This document shows positions 21,971-32,415 of a stretch of 64,000 bases of DNA, one piece after another. Numbering within the stretch: position 1 is the first letter of the stretch; the number at the start of each line of letters is the position of its first letter. The notes below the pieces were generated by a model, which was given only the letters and a program-made list of their open reading frames with translations, was not told where the DNA came from and made no database searches. A program made the translations under genes and the position numbers. The DNA is from Ambrosia x helenae (Eukaryota > Streptophyta > Magnoliopsida > Asterales > Asteraceae): the NCBI GenBank assembly GCA_030844895.1, contig CM061231.1, forward strand, positions 90,678,706 to 90,742,705. Direction: 5' to 3'.

Positions 21971-23799
21971 AATACAGAAAATTCTATTTTCTAAAATTCG
22001 TCAAGGCATCTGGGATCATTCACAACCTTCACGCCATTCTAAATCTTGGTCTTTTGAAATACATTAGATCTACACATACTATATGAAATGGTTTCATCTT
22101 GCATTTTATAAACTTGTATTGCATATTTTACAAATCAAATGTAAATCTGCTTGTTTTCATTTAACGGATTCAATATATGTTTCGGGAAAAGAAACTTGCG
22201 ACTAATAATATACTTTATAAACAATTTTCAACTCGGCTTCTCGTAAACTCATGAAAATGTGTACCTACGAAATCTTTTCAAGTGAGCCTGTTTTGAACCT
22301 AAAACATTCTTCGATTTCTAAAAAAGTTATTCTTATGCATTACTACTATCCTTCCAACTATATCACAAAGTTCGAGTAAACTACGAAAGTTTATCTTTTA
22401 CACTTGTACTCTTTGAGTCGCAAAACTTTTGGTTTAAACAATGGACATATCCTCTTATCAGAATGTTGCTAAATGTCTTTTATAGTATAACGCATATATG
22501 TAAAATTACTAAATTTTAACTCGCATGCCAATAGGCTATACACATGTTCCGTGCACCCTCATTTACCGTAAATTTCATTATTTTATTCTTGCGCCATTTT
22601 TATTCATAGTTAGTTATCTCTAACACGTTATTTGTGATTATTTTCACACTGCTTATTTTCAAGAGTTGAACTCGTTTACTTTCATTTTGTGCAATTGTAC
22701 GATTACTTGATTTATGCTATATCTTACTTTCGAATGGAAATTTCATGCTATACTTATATACTTTTCATGAACGCATACTTTGAACGTATATTTTGGACGT
22801 ATATTTTGAACGCATATTTCGTACGTATACCTTCCTATTTTGAGCAAAACCCTATTATACTTTACATTATTTTGTTCATTATCATGGCCAATGAACATAC
22901 TAGTTGATAACTCGTATGATATCTAAGCCAGTGCCCACGTACGACTCTGGTTAGAACACTCCAACCCGAGGGGAATGGTGAAATTCTCAGAGTTTATCAA
23001 TATGGGTGTTTAGAGCCCAACGATGTGAACAGAAATTTACCGGTTAAAGGTGAACCCGAAAGGTGAAGAACCTCTAACCATATCTTATACTTACATGTTA
23101 TTTTCATTACGGTTAAAGGGAAGACCCGGAAGGGAAGGACCTCTGACCATGTCATGATTGAACATTATTTCATTATAGTAGCTATTACATATTGGTTGCA
23201 CGCATTTGTTTCTGGTATTATTTATGTTAGTGTTATGGAAAAGCATAACAACCTAGTGTAAGGTAAATCGATGATTATGGTCCGGAACGAAATCATAGAT
23301 TTACAGGTACATGAGGGTGGTGTGTAATTCTATTTAGGCTGTTGGTAGAAAATCAGTACGAGTCCAAAGTATCGGGAGTGTGTTGGGTTAGCTGCGGTAC
23401 ACCCTATATATAAGCATATACGATACTGCGGGAACGGACTAGGAGTTCGACCAAGAACCTACCCATTACTTTATAATTACCTCTTCATTAGATCATTGAC
23501 TAACGACCATCATTTTCGATAAGAACATTTTACATAAGCTTAAATTAATTTTTTGTTGGAGCCTTCCTTTTAACCACCTCTACAGAAAACCTTAAACTTT
23601 GTATACTCTTACACTCTCTGTTAGTCGAAATCTTGTTGCATGTCCTTAATAAAGTTTGGTCAGAAACCTTTCTAAAGTAGGGGAGACAGATTCATTAGTA
23701 CATCTGCCCCTTACCAGTCACACATTCCCAAAGTTTTTTTCATTTAAACTCTCAATTTCTTAATCTCGGGTCAATTGTCAAAGATTTTGAAACTCTTAC
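21971..23799. other. Non-coding sequence between the CACTA and gag-only elements
   Basis: AT-rich, with no convincing ORF. Two imperfect direct repeats of about 40 bp lie at 23040-23081 and 23109-23150 (shared core CGGTTAAAG...GGACCTCT/GAACCTCT). A tract TCTAAAGTAGGGGAGAC at 23671-23687 is identical to the PPT at 35016-35032. This supports an origin as internal sequence near the 3' end of the older plus-strand LTR element. The last five bases, CTTAC, are the TSD of the element at 23800. Confidence 0.45.
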
Positions 23800-25330
23800 T
23801 GTAACACCCCAACCGATGGCGGAAACATCGGGATGTCACGTATTGATGATTGTTCAGTAGCTCATGGTAAATAATAAATTCCATTATATGATTTAAATAA
23901 ATTACAAACAATTGTTCTACAAGAATTCGTACATCAAATTGAATAAAACTATGCACACATCTTCAAGCAATAATTCAAATCTTCAAGCAAGTAGAACCTG
24001 AAGCATGTTAAGTTGAAAATATTTTGGGTCAACAAAAGTTGGTGAGAATTACATAGGTTTTGATAATCGAATAAAATTGTTGTGCAATTCATGTGTCATG
24101 GCAATCTAGTCCATATGTGAAAACATACTAGAAGTAAATCGAGTGCATAATCAACCCTTGTGACTGTTGTATTATGGTACATCCCATACGCTCATGGTTC
24201 ACTCGTTTATGTTGCAGTAACAAACACCCACGCTACCTTTGTAGGAGGCACGTATCCGGGTGGGATTGTCAGTCCAATAGATCTATCAATGTATACCGTC
24301 GGCTGATCAATGTTAATGATTATGCTAGAATTGTGCTTACCCTAGTCATGTTCAAGACATAATGCAACATAGAAAAACACATAGACACCTTGATGATTGA
24401 ATTGCATAAATGATGTTGTAACATGTTTCACCCCAAAAATGGTGATAAATAGAAAAGGGGCTATGTAAAACTCACCTTAGCAAAATGTTATACTTCTTGA
24501 AAAATTGAATAGTGTGTTGCCCAAACAATGCCAAATATCACCCTATAATAAGGTAATAAATATGTCTAAGTCTATCTAGTCTACAAATGTATATGTTCTA
24601 GGGCTTCGGATTTGGGATAAATGCTCGTTTGATTAATATTAAAAAAATATTTTATAATTGAGAGAATCTTAGAAATAAATAAACAAAAATCTTTTTATAA
24701 GAATTTTAATTTAAGATGGTCACAATAATGAGTTTAAAGTACAAAAATAATTTTTATAAAATTATTTTCTTTAAAATAGAATATTAAATCTATTTATTAC
24801 AAATTGTCAAAATTTGACTTTAATATTTAAAAATACTAAAATTAAAGAATTATTAGTTTAAAAATTATATTTCTGTTCCAAATAATCAGAAATAATTTGT
24901 ATAAAATTTTGGTGCAAAAATATTAAAAATTGGATTTATTATGATTTAATTATGATTAAAACTAACAAAAATTGATTAAAAATATTAAATAAATGATTTT
25001 TCTGAAATAAAAATCATTTCAGAAAAGTTTATTATTATAAAAACTCAGAATAATTTTTGTGAAAATTTATAAGATTGTTTTGATATTTTAATAGAATTTT
25101 ATAAATATAATAGAATAAACTTGATTTATTTATTAAATATATTAAATAAATAAATTTTTGAAAACTAAAAATTGTAAGTTAAACTTTGTCATTAGATTAA
25201 CTTAAAATAATTTTTGTAGAATTATTAAAAGAGTTTTAGTATTTTAAAACTAATTTTAAAATACTAGTAATTATGTGTATTTATTAGTTTATTTGTTTTT
25301 AAAATAAAACAAACAAAAGAAAAAAGATTG

Positions 25331-25409
25331 CCACAGCCGGGACTCGAACCCGTGTGGCTTAGTTGGTGGGTACCAGACACAACCACTTGGTCCAGACCAG
25401 TGGTTGTGT
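25331..25409 (-). repeat. tRNA-like segment and hairpin in LTR (copy 1)
   Basis: On the minus strand GGTTCGAGTCC (plus 25340-25350) is a perfect pol III B-box/T-loop sequence within a short T-arm-like stem, followed by a T run. Adjacent is an inverted repeat with arms ACACAACCACT (25377-25387) and AGTGGTTGTGT (25399-25409) whose loop TGGTCCAGACC extends the pairing. The same segment occurs in the other LTR near 33945-34025. It does not fold into a full tRNA that I can recognise, so I do not call a tRNA gene. Confidence 0.5.
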
Positions 25410-25854
25410 TGGTTTCTGTTTATTAAAAATAAATAACCTAACAGAAATCGTGTTTATCCCCAAATAAGCATACGAGCCCTAGGTTTGCAATCGAGTAATA
25501 CACACAACATTAGTCCAATTAATCATGGGGCTAATGTTGTACATATGCCGATTAATGTAACCCACAAAAAAAATTAGACTTACAAGCTCGTATTGATTAT
25601 GATTGCACAGTCAAGACCCGAAGTCAAAATACGAACAGAATGCTTAATAACAGAGGATTTTGGTAACAATTGATTGTCAATTGCCGTGTGTATGAGTCAC
25701 CACAGGCCGATAATCGCGTTGTGATGCCAATTACAGATCAATCACAAGTTATGGTGGTGATTTTGGTAAGTTCGTGGATCTCAGTTGACTTTCCAAGTCA
25801 ACTGAGATGTTGTTGAAATGTGATATAATTATAATGTGCCGGGATTGAAACAAG

Positions 25855-25935
25855 TATGATGGCTAGATCAGTTGGTTTGTGTTATGTGTTTATTGAACCG
25901 ACTGAGGACTTGGGTTCGAACCCCGGCCTCAGCAT
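25855..25935 (+). repeat. tRNA-like segment in LTR, plus orientation
   Basis: A-box-like TGGCTAGATCAGTTGG (25860-25875) and a B-box GGTTCGAACCC (25913-25923) at tRNA-like spacing, ending in a paired T-arm (CCCCGG...). It looks like a decayed tRNA or tRNA-derived SINE head antisense to the element. The copy in the other LTR (34610-34690) has a changed B-box. Confidence 0.45.
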
Positions 25936-26049
25936 ATTATTTTTAACAATTATTTTTATCATATACTTAATATCTATACTATATTAATATGCATATAGCA
26001 AGGGCAAGATTGGTCATTTGGCAAAAACTCTTAAATTTAACTCTTGATG

Positions 26050-27701
26050 CACAATGTACAAGTTTCTAATGCATATTACCTCAAAACCCAAAATACCCAA
26101 AAAAATCCCGCTTAACCCATGTGTTTCAAAATTCAAATATCTCAAAATAAAACAAACAATCCCTCACCAAAACAAAAACCCTAAAACCTTTCATTGCTCT
26201 CTTCATTCGTACAACCACAACCACTGCCTCCCTTAACGCTCCTCTCAAACTCTCTCCTTCTCTTTCTCTCTTTACGATCAAGATCTAGGGTTTGAAAACA
26301 CTCGATCAAGATCTAGGGTTCCACCACCATCTCCCTTCCTTCTCTCTCAATCCAGACACCAACTCGTGGGTAGGATTATTGCTGAGATCGATCTACAGGT
26401 TGTCATCCCTACACCGACTTATGTATCATTGCTTCTAATATTATTTTGGTGTCGTTTTTAACTAAATCAACCGTTTTTGTTTGTGGTTTGAGTATTTTCT
26501 GTTTATACTTTGTTAAATTTTATATGTTATGAGTTTTTTTAAAAAAATTGCTACTTTTTTTGGATGATTACATTTCGGATCTGTGTAATACTTTTAGATT
26601 TATGGAAATGCAAAACCATAAGTTAAATTCTAATTTTAGATCTGGAAATCAACTTATTTTGATATAATTGTTAGATTGAATGAACTCATACATTGTTTTT
26701 GTTTGATGGCAGTTATATTTTTTTATTTTATTCCCTTCTACAGGTTGTTGCTGTAATTAGTTTCCAAATAATCTTGGCTGATACTCGATTTGCTGAGATT
26801 CCATTTACGACTGTGAGTTCTGTATACCAACATAAGGTATTGTGTTATTGCATTATTTAAACTTACTTTTGTAGATACATATGATAGCAAGCCAAAATAG
26901 ATGCATTGTGCAGTATATTAACTGTGATTTTAATGTCTTGACTGTAACAAGTAACAACCAGTCTTTCGAACATAGAACATACATGGATACTAACTCTGTT
27001 TGTTTAGCTTCGGAACGAATCTGACTCAATTTTCAGCTCCATGTCAACATTTGCCACATCAGATTATAGGTGCATGAGGAAATGAATAGGAACCGAATCT
27101 GAATCAATTTTGAATCTGGTTGGATGAACGCGCTTCGGACCCTATCTAACCCATAGGGCTGAAACTGGGTTGTAACTCATGCTTCAAACTAATTCTAAGC
27201 GGACCAAACCCAACTGGATCCGTTAAAACTCGTTACTTATCGCTGGCGATTTTTAGCTTTAAATGATGTATATGTATAAATCTGATGATTGGTAAATGAT
27301 TAATGTTATTGCTAGGTAAAATGTACCCCCACATCATTACTGGCGTTGTGTATTTATGTTAAATGTGAAGATTAGAATACGAAAATATGTAGTTCATGAG
27401 AAAATGTCTTCATCAAGATTTGGAAATACCCCTTAGCTGAAACCGACCAAGGTTGCTTCTGAAGCAACTACCTTTATTGGGTTGTTTCAAAAGGTCAATT
27501 CAAGTTTAAGGAAATGTTTCTATTTATCTTACTCTATTATACCAGAAATGACAAAAAAATAAATAAATAAATAAATAAACTTTATGATTTAGTTTTCATG
27601 TTTTTTCTTGTTTGATGGAACGAATATGTTATGATTTTGAATATTTAAATGTGTTTAAATTATCAGTTTATTTTTTTGTTAATGATTGATTATTTGTGTA
27701 G
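26050..27701. other. Helitron cargo: gene-like 5' region, unassigned
   Basis: From about 26160 there is pyrimidine-rich sequence with repeated TCAAGATCTAGGGTTT/C and CTCTCC tracts, like a plant 5' UTR, followed by possible splice sites (CTACAG/GTTGTC near 26398; CTACAG/GTTGTTG near 26745). No protein is recognisable in this stretch. An (AATA)n run lies at about 27560-27580. It may be the 5' part of the same captured adenylate-kinase gene, but that is a guess. Confidence 0.4.
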
Positions 27702-27830
27702 CATGATTTAATGCATATTGCAGTTGGTGCTTCACTGAGAACAAAAACTTAAGCAGAATTTGAAAGTGGTAAACAAGAAAAGGATTACATGGAGAAAGGA
27801 CAACTTGTTGTAGATGAGATAGTTGTCATG
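27702..27830 (+). pseudogene. Captured adenylate-kinase exon (chloroplast-type) in Helitron
   Basis: Bounded by TGTGTAG/ at 27701 and /GTATGG at 27831, the exon reads HDLMHIAVGASLRTKT, a stop codon, then a frame containing EKDYMEKGQLVVDEIVVM. In adenylate kinases the AMP-binding region has the form HI-GDLLR(A)E...G...AKEYMEKGQLVPDEIVV-M, and plant chloroplast isoforms match especially well at the EYMEKGQL-DEIVV stretch. Adenylate kinase interconverts ATP, AMP and ADP. The stop and altered residues in the GDLLR motif show it is not functional. Only this exon is recognised; the following lid-domain exon was not found downstream. Confidence 0.65.
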
Positions 27831-28871
27831 GTATGGCTCTTTTAACTTTTTGTTGACTTATTTAGAGCTTTTTAGACCTTTTTCCATGGATATAGATGGT
27901 TAGGGATCAATTATAATAACCAGATTCTATTGAAAATGGTTTGACTTTTTGATGGAATGATGGATACCTAACAAGCCTACTGGAACTTTCAAACTTTTGA
28001 TTTGTGTTAATTGTTTTAGGAATTTTAAGAGTCAATTGGAAAATTTGAAATGTTATTAATTATGAGTTTGTCCTTTTTAAATCCTTTAAACAAATGTGAT
28101 AATGATATTGATATGAAAGTAATAGTGATATTCATAGTTAGATGATGATGAAAGCCGTTTTTCACCTGTTTTGCCTTTAAGGTGCGCACCTTGGCCGCTT
28201 TTTTTCAACCATGGTTATATTTATAAAAGAACTTCACTAGACGTGCAGGGGAGGGAATTGCTTGCTTAAAGTGATTAAAAATCAGATAATTAGATGTCCA
28301 TGTAATCCTAGATAATCTGTTTTGTGAAGTAGTATAACAATCAGGTCAACGTTTTCTTTTAGATAATTAGTATAGGTTTATACTTTCGAATAACAAAATT
28401 ATTAAAACTGAAAAATTGGATTTTTTTTTTCATGACACGTGTATAATTGTTTGACAAAATAGCTGTTTTTAGTAAACGGGTCAAAATTTTCTTTTTTATT
28501 GAATGGCTCAACATTAGCATTTTAGACAAACAGGTCAACTTTTTCTTTTATTAAATGGGTCAACATTATAATTTTTAGTAAAAGGTCAAATTCGTTATTT
28601 TTTATTTTAGTTATTAATATCTTTTATGAGTAGGTAACAAATGAACGAAACGAACTTGAAGATAAGACATCAAGTTTTCAAACCTAATTAGTGAACTCTA
28701 CAATTTTCTCATGATAATCAACTTTACATTCGTATATTTATATTTTTTTACTATTAGAATTGTTGGAGTTTATGTTTACAAATATTGATATTTTTTTAAA
28801 CTTTCCAACAATGTTACAACTACTTAAGTCAACAAGTTTTCGCTTTATAGTTATGTTGGGTTTCTCTTTAT
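27831..28871. other. Helitron cargo without recognised genes
   Basis: AT-rich sequence following the adenylate-kinase exon, probably intron or intergenic. Near 28450-28590 the phrase GGGTCAA...TTTT is repeated several times in varied form. No ORF of note. Confidence 0.4.
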
Positions 28872-28887
28872 ACTAAGTGGCGATGTT

Positions 28888-29689
28888 GGAACAGAGGCAG
28901 ACCCGCGCAGATCTGAGTCAACAGAGGCTCTGTTGTTGTTATAGGGGACGCGCTGATCTGCAGCTGCAGTTGGATCAGATGGAAGAGCTGCTGCGCTTTA
29001 TTCAGTTTCACGACAAACTAGATAGCTGGAATTAGCAACTGAGCGCTGATGGTATGTATAAAGTTGCTAAATGCAAAAAGATGATCATAAAGAGCGCTGC
29101 AAACAATAGACGTCTGCACATGAAATCGCTTTCGTGGGTTCCGTTAAAAGTGAAGTTTTTTATATGGAGAGCCGAGTTGGACCGAATTCCTACAAGGTTG
29201 GCGCTATCAAGAAGAAATATAAAAATTCCGGATCTTTCCTGTGTATTGTGCGAGGTGGTTGACGAATCAGCAGAACACCCATTCACGGTTACGAATTCGC
29301 CTTTGGGGTTTGGTTGGCTATAGGCAATTGGTGCAGGATGAATCCGATTATCGCTTTTCATGTTTCTGACCTCCTGCAATTATCTAGATACAACGAAGGC
29401 AACAAGTGGGCTAAGAAGATTATTGGTGGTATTATTATGATTTCTATGTGGTCGATTTGGAAGGCTAGAAATAAGAAGCTTTTTGGTAGGAAAGAGTTGA
29501 AAGTGGCGAATGTTGTGGCTATCATCAAATCGGTCTCTTTTTTATGGATTAAGAATAGGTCTCGGTTTAAGGATATTAGTTGGAAGGAGTGGAGTGTTTA
29601 TCCTCTGTATATGTTGTAATGTTTGGGGTGGTCGGTTCTCGTTTTGAGGACGCGCCTGTTGTTTAATGAAGTTCACCTTTCAAAAAAAA
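28888..29689 (+). mobile_element. 5'-truncated LINE (L1-type) 3' end
   Basis: An 802-bp insert ending in a short A run (29682-29690), flanked by a 16-bp direct repeat ACTAAGTGGCGATGTT (28872-28887 and 29690-29705). That TSD length plus poly-A is the signature of LINE target-primed reverse transcription. The coding remnant matches the reverse-transcriptase zinc-binding domain at the C-terminus of plant L1 ORF2. It lies inside the Helitron; whether it landed before or after the Helitron moved cannot be told. Confidence 0.88.
29036..29619 (+). pseudogene. LINE ORF2 C-terminus, RT zinc-binding domain remnant
   Basis: Frame 1 (to 29323) contains SLSWVPLKVKFFIWRAELDR followed by IPTRL and CVLC...ESAEH, the hallmark of the zinc-binding region found after the RT domain in plant non-LTR retrotransposons. 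The last part (29314-29619) is in another frame and contains SMWSIWKARNKKLFGRKEL and SFLWIKNRS, the usual end of these proteins. A frameshift near 29320 and a stop near 29034 show decay. The RT and endonuclease domains are absent because of 5' truncation. Confidence 0.8.
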
Positions 29690-29705
29690 ACTAAGTGGCG
29701 ATGTT

Positions 29706-30145
29706 AGTAATTAGTATACATTCTTTTTGTACAGTATCTACAATAACTAACCCAGTTGGAAAGGAATGTGCTGATTTGTGGCCTAAAAATGCAAGTGCCG
29801 TTAATGCAATTGTGGAGGAAATTGTCATGAGTTTTATTTTTGGATACTTGTAGTTTTTTTTTTGTTTTTTTTTATTGCATATTTGATGTACATGTATCCC
29901 ACATTAGAATATATTTTTATTGGTGCGTGATGAAACCATACTGATTAGCCAAAATAAAATGAACCGAACCAAAATCTGTCACTTTAACCAAATAAACCAG
30001 AGTGATTAACTGAAAATCAATTGGTTAATAGATAGATTAACTAATGACTTCGGTTTGGGTTTTGGTTGATATAATGAACCTATCGAACCATGCCTATCCC
30101 GTGAGTATTTGTGTTTCCCGCTGCATCGCGCGGGTGCCCAGCTAG
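29706..30145. other. Helitron 3' region with terminal hairpin
   Basis: No coding content. The end is GTGCCCAGCTAG preceded by a GC-rich stem-loop (about 30118-30133), the Helitron 3' terminator signal for rolling-circle transposition. Confidence 0.75.
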
Positions 30146-30290
30146 TATATATATATATATAATGAATAATTATCATAGTATTAGGGTTCAAAATGCCACA
30201 AAAATAATTAAATGTAATCAATAAGAATAAAACTTCTCATTTTTCTCCAAATTATACGTAACGTACAATTATTAAACGCGAAATGTTACA

Positions 30291-30305
30291 GTCTCCCCTA
30301 CTTTT
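30291..30305 (-). other. Polypurine tract of the gag-only element
   Basis: On the minus strand AAAAGTAGGGGAGAC directly before the 3' LTR start TGTAACATTTCG. It is nearly the same as the PPT of the older host element at 35016-35032. Confidence 0.85.
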
Positions 30306-30767
30306 AGGAACTTCGTCCCGAAGTTAAAGAAAGACACCAGGTTTACAATTGGTCGACTACCGAAAACCTTGATAAAATTTCTCACTACCTTAACGTACCT
30401 GTAAATTCATGATTACGTTCCAGACCGTAATTACCAATTTACCTTACATTAGGGTTTTGTGTCCTTTTATGACTCTACCGATTGTTGAGCAGGTTCGATA
30501 GTCTCCACCAGTCGTTGAGCAGGTGGTAGGGCCTCTCCCGACTGTTGGAAAGACATGATGACCTCTACCAATCGTTGAGTAGGTTGTTTGGTAGTCAACT
30601 AATTGTTGTACAAGTAAGCAAGTATGATTATAGATATAGCAATTAGTTCATATTCAAACAAGCATGCACTCAGATGTTATGATAATACTCGAATTTATTA
30701 CTTGAATCAAAGAGTGTCGATACATAGAATTAAAAAGTAGACATCATTCAAATGGTGGGGTTTGCTG
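30306..30767. other. Untranslated 3' region of the gag-only element
   Basis: Between gag and PPT, where pol should be. It contains four diverged copies of a phrase like CGATTGTTGAGCAGGTTCGATAGTC (about 30478-30595), about 35-bp spaced. No RT or integrase trace. Confidence 0.6.
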
Positions 30768-31904
30768 TTAAGTAGCTGGAGGGTCTCTAGCGGGGTTATT
30801 TGGAGCAGCAAGGGCGTTTGTAGCAGGAATTCGACAAGCATCCGCAAGATGCCCATACCTTTGACAATTGGTGCACTGTCGACAGGGTACTTGGGTTGGG
30901 TGGTGATACTGGCAGGTGTCACACTTAGGTTGCTTCCCGTTGTATTGTTTCTTGTTGGGTGGGACGGTGGTGTCTATTGCAAAATTCCTGACCTTGCACT
31001 TCCCGTTGGTTGAGGCCTCAGTTTTGATTTCAACGGCAGGTTGGGGAGTATCCTTTGCAACAGTTTTCTTTTCCCCTTTCCGAGTCAGGGTTCCTGCCTT
31101 CACATGGTTATCTGTTAGGGTGGCAGCCAAACGTTTTGCTTCCTCCAAAGTAGCAGGGTTCCTTCCCCACACCGTGTCTTGAATCTGCATCGGTAAGCCA
31201 CCAATGTATTTTTCGATTGCAATAGGCAAGGGGGTGACCTTGTGGGGTAGCAGTAGGCTAAGTTCGTGAAAACGAGTGTTGTAGGCAAGGTTTTCTCCAC
31301 TATCTTGAGCAAGATCATGAAACTCATCTTCCGGCTTCATGATTTCATTACGAGGACAGAACTCTGCCTTCATAATGTCTTTAGCTTGATCCCAAGTTAA
31401 GGCTAGTGCAGCTTCAGCTCCGCGAGTGCGTTTTTCCTCATTCCACCAAGTGAGTGCTCGTTTGTGAAGAACACTCATAGCATAACGGACCTTTAAGTTA
31501 TCGGGACACTAACTGTTAATGAAGGTATTCTCAATACCCTCAAACCATTGTAGGAGTCATGTAGCTCCTTCTTCTCCACTGAACTTTGGGGGATTACAGG
31601 AATTAAAGTGCTTAAGGGTACAGGCTGGAAGACCATTCCCATTCCCGTTGTGGTTTCCATTTCCATTACCGTTACCGCTCCCGTTGCCGTTCATCTGGAT
31701 GACTTGAGCTAGTAAATTGGGAACTAGAGTTGCGATTTGCTGCGCCATTTGTTGAGAAATGATTGCAGCCAGTTGGGAATTGACACCATTGTTGTTGTTG
31801 TTGTTGTTGTGGTTAGTGTCATGGTTATGGTTGTGATTGCTACTCCCTTCATCATGATTGTCACCACTGCGCTGCGACGTGGAGGCATGATCTGTAAGAG
31901 ACAC
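30768..31904 (-). pseudogene. Gag polyprotein of the gag-only element, decayed
   Basis: One frame runs through two stops, TGA at 31557-31559 and TAG at 31509-31511. The N-terminal part has an Asn/His-rich low-complexity run (codon repeat near 31790-31815) and GNGN repeats, then PPKFSGEEGA, a typical gag entry. After the stops come ALTWWNEEKR and the helical capsid region, then a basic stretch, CDTC and a CCHC zinc knuckle CTNCQRYGHLADAC. It resembles gag of Asteraceae-type Gypsy elements. An ATG reading MPPRRSA in another frame at about 31889 suggests a frameshift near the start. Gag would form the particle; no protease follows, so processing would need a partner element. Confidence 0.8.
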
Positions 31905-32398
31905 AATGAAATGAATGAGGTTATATAAGGAATGTAATCATTTATTCATTAATTAAAACGAATAAACGAAAACGTTGACTTATCAAAGATTCTAAATTCT
32001 AATAACATATGAAGACATGCTTTAGCCTATAAGTGAACACTCATCCCGAGAATTCCCAGGTAGGCATCCGGGTCCCTCGTCTGATTGGGATATATGCGCA
32101 ATGCCAGCCTAGACAAAAGACTCAGAATACAGGCGTTCACCCATCCAGATTGCACGTGTTCGTTATTAAAACCTAGAACTTCGACGAGATCTCAAGGTGG
32201 TTCAGGTAAAACCTGAGGATTTTGTCTTATTAGTCTAAGAGTGGATTCAGTGATGGAGAGCAACCTTCTTGTAGGGGTTAAAGTAGGGATAAGAAGTAGG
32301 AGGGAGATAGAAAATAGCAAGTAAAAGAATCAAGTACTGGTTAAATCCTATGGTTATAGACTAGATTATTTTTCTAATAACCTAATTCCCTATAACCA
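31905..32398. other. 5' leader of the gag-only element
   Basis: Non-coding. It contains the 146-bp block (32013-32158) that is also found in the element at 55400-62761. Confidence 0.7.
32013..32158 (-). repeat. Conserved non-coding block shared with another LTR element (copy 1)
   Basis: On the minus strand it starts CACGTGCAATCTGGATGGGT and ends ATAGGCTAAAGCATGTCT. It aligns with 58991-59138 (plus strand) at roughly 80% by eye, although the LTRs and remaining internal sequences of the two elements differ. Location between PBS and gag is where packaging or dimerisation signals lie. Short frames inside are not conserved as protein. Confidence 0.7.
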
Positions 32399-32412
32399 TG
32401 GCTCTGATACCA
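32399..32412 (-). other. Primer-binding site of the gag-only element
   Basis: On the minus strand TGGTATCAGAGCCA, complementary to initiator tRNA-Met, three bases from the 5' LTR. Confidence 0.9.
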
Positions 32413-32415
32413 ATC

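Larger units (their letters stand above)
25973..30145 (+). mobile_element. Helitron, non-autonomous, inserted in the 3' LTR
   Basis: The LTR is interrupted between A (25972) and T (30146), the AT target typical of Helitrons, with no TSD. The insert begins TCTATACTATATTAATA and ends in CTAG, preceded by a GC-rich hairpin (CCCGC...GCGGG at about 30118-30133). All three are standard Helitron features. The uninterrupted LTR at 32416-34877 supplies the empty site. There is no Rep/helicase ORF, so it is non-autonomous. Cargo: a gene-like 5' UTR region, an adenylate-kinase exon and a truncated LINE. Confidence 0.88.
23800..30290 (-). repeat. 3' LTR of the gag-only element, split by a Helitron
   Basis: The two pieces 23800-25972 and 30146-30290 add up to 2318 bp and align with the 5' LTR (2462 bp). 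The difference is mainly a 141-bp deletion at 25657-25662. Ends are TGTAACACCCC on the plus strand and TGTAACATTTCGCG on the minus strand. Confidence 0.9.

Noticed and set aside
25331..25352. tRNA gene
   Set aside because: Only the T-arm and a B-box are convincing; acceptor, D and anticodon arms cannot be paired, so it is annotated as tRNA-like only.
29032..29379. 115-aa minus-strand ORF over the LINE
   Set aside because: The plus frame has the RT zinc-binding motif, LINE poly-A and TSD; the minus ORF is a shadow.
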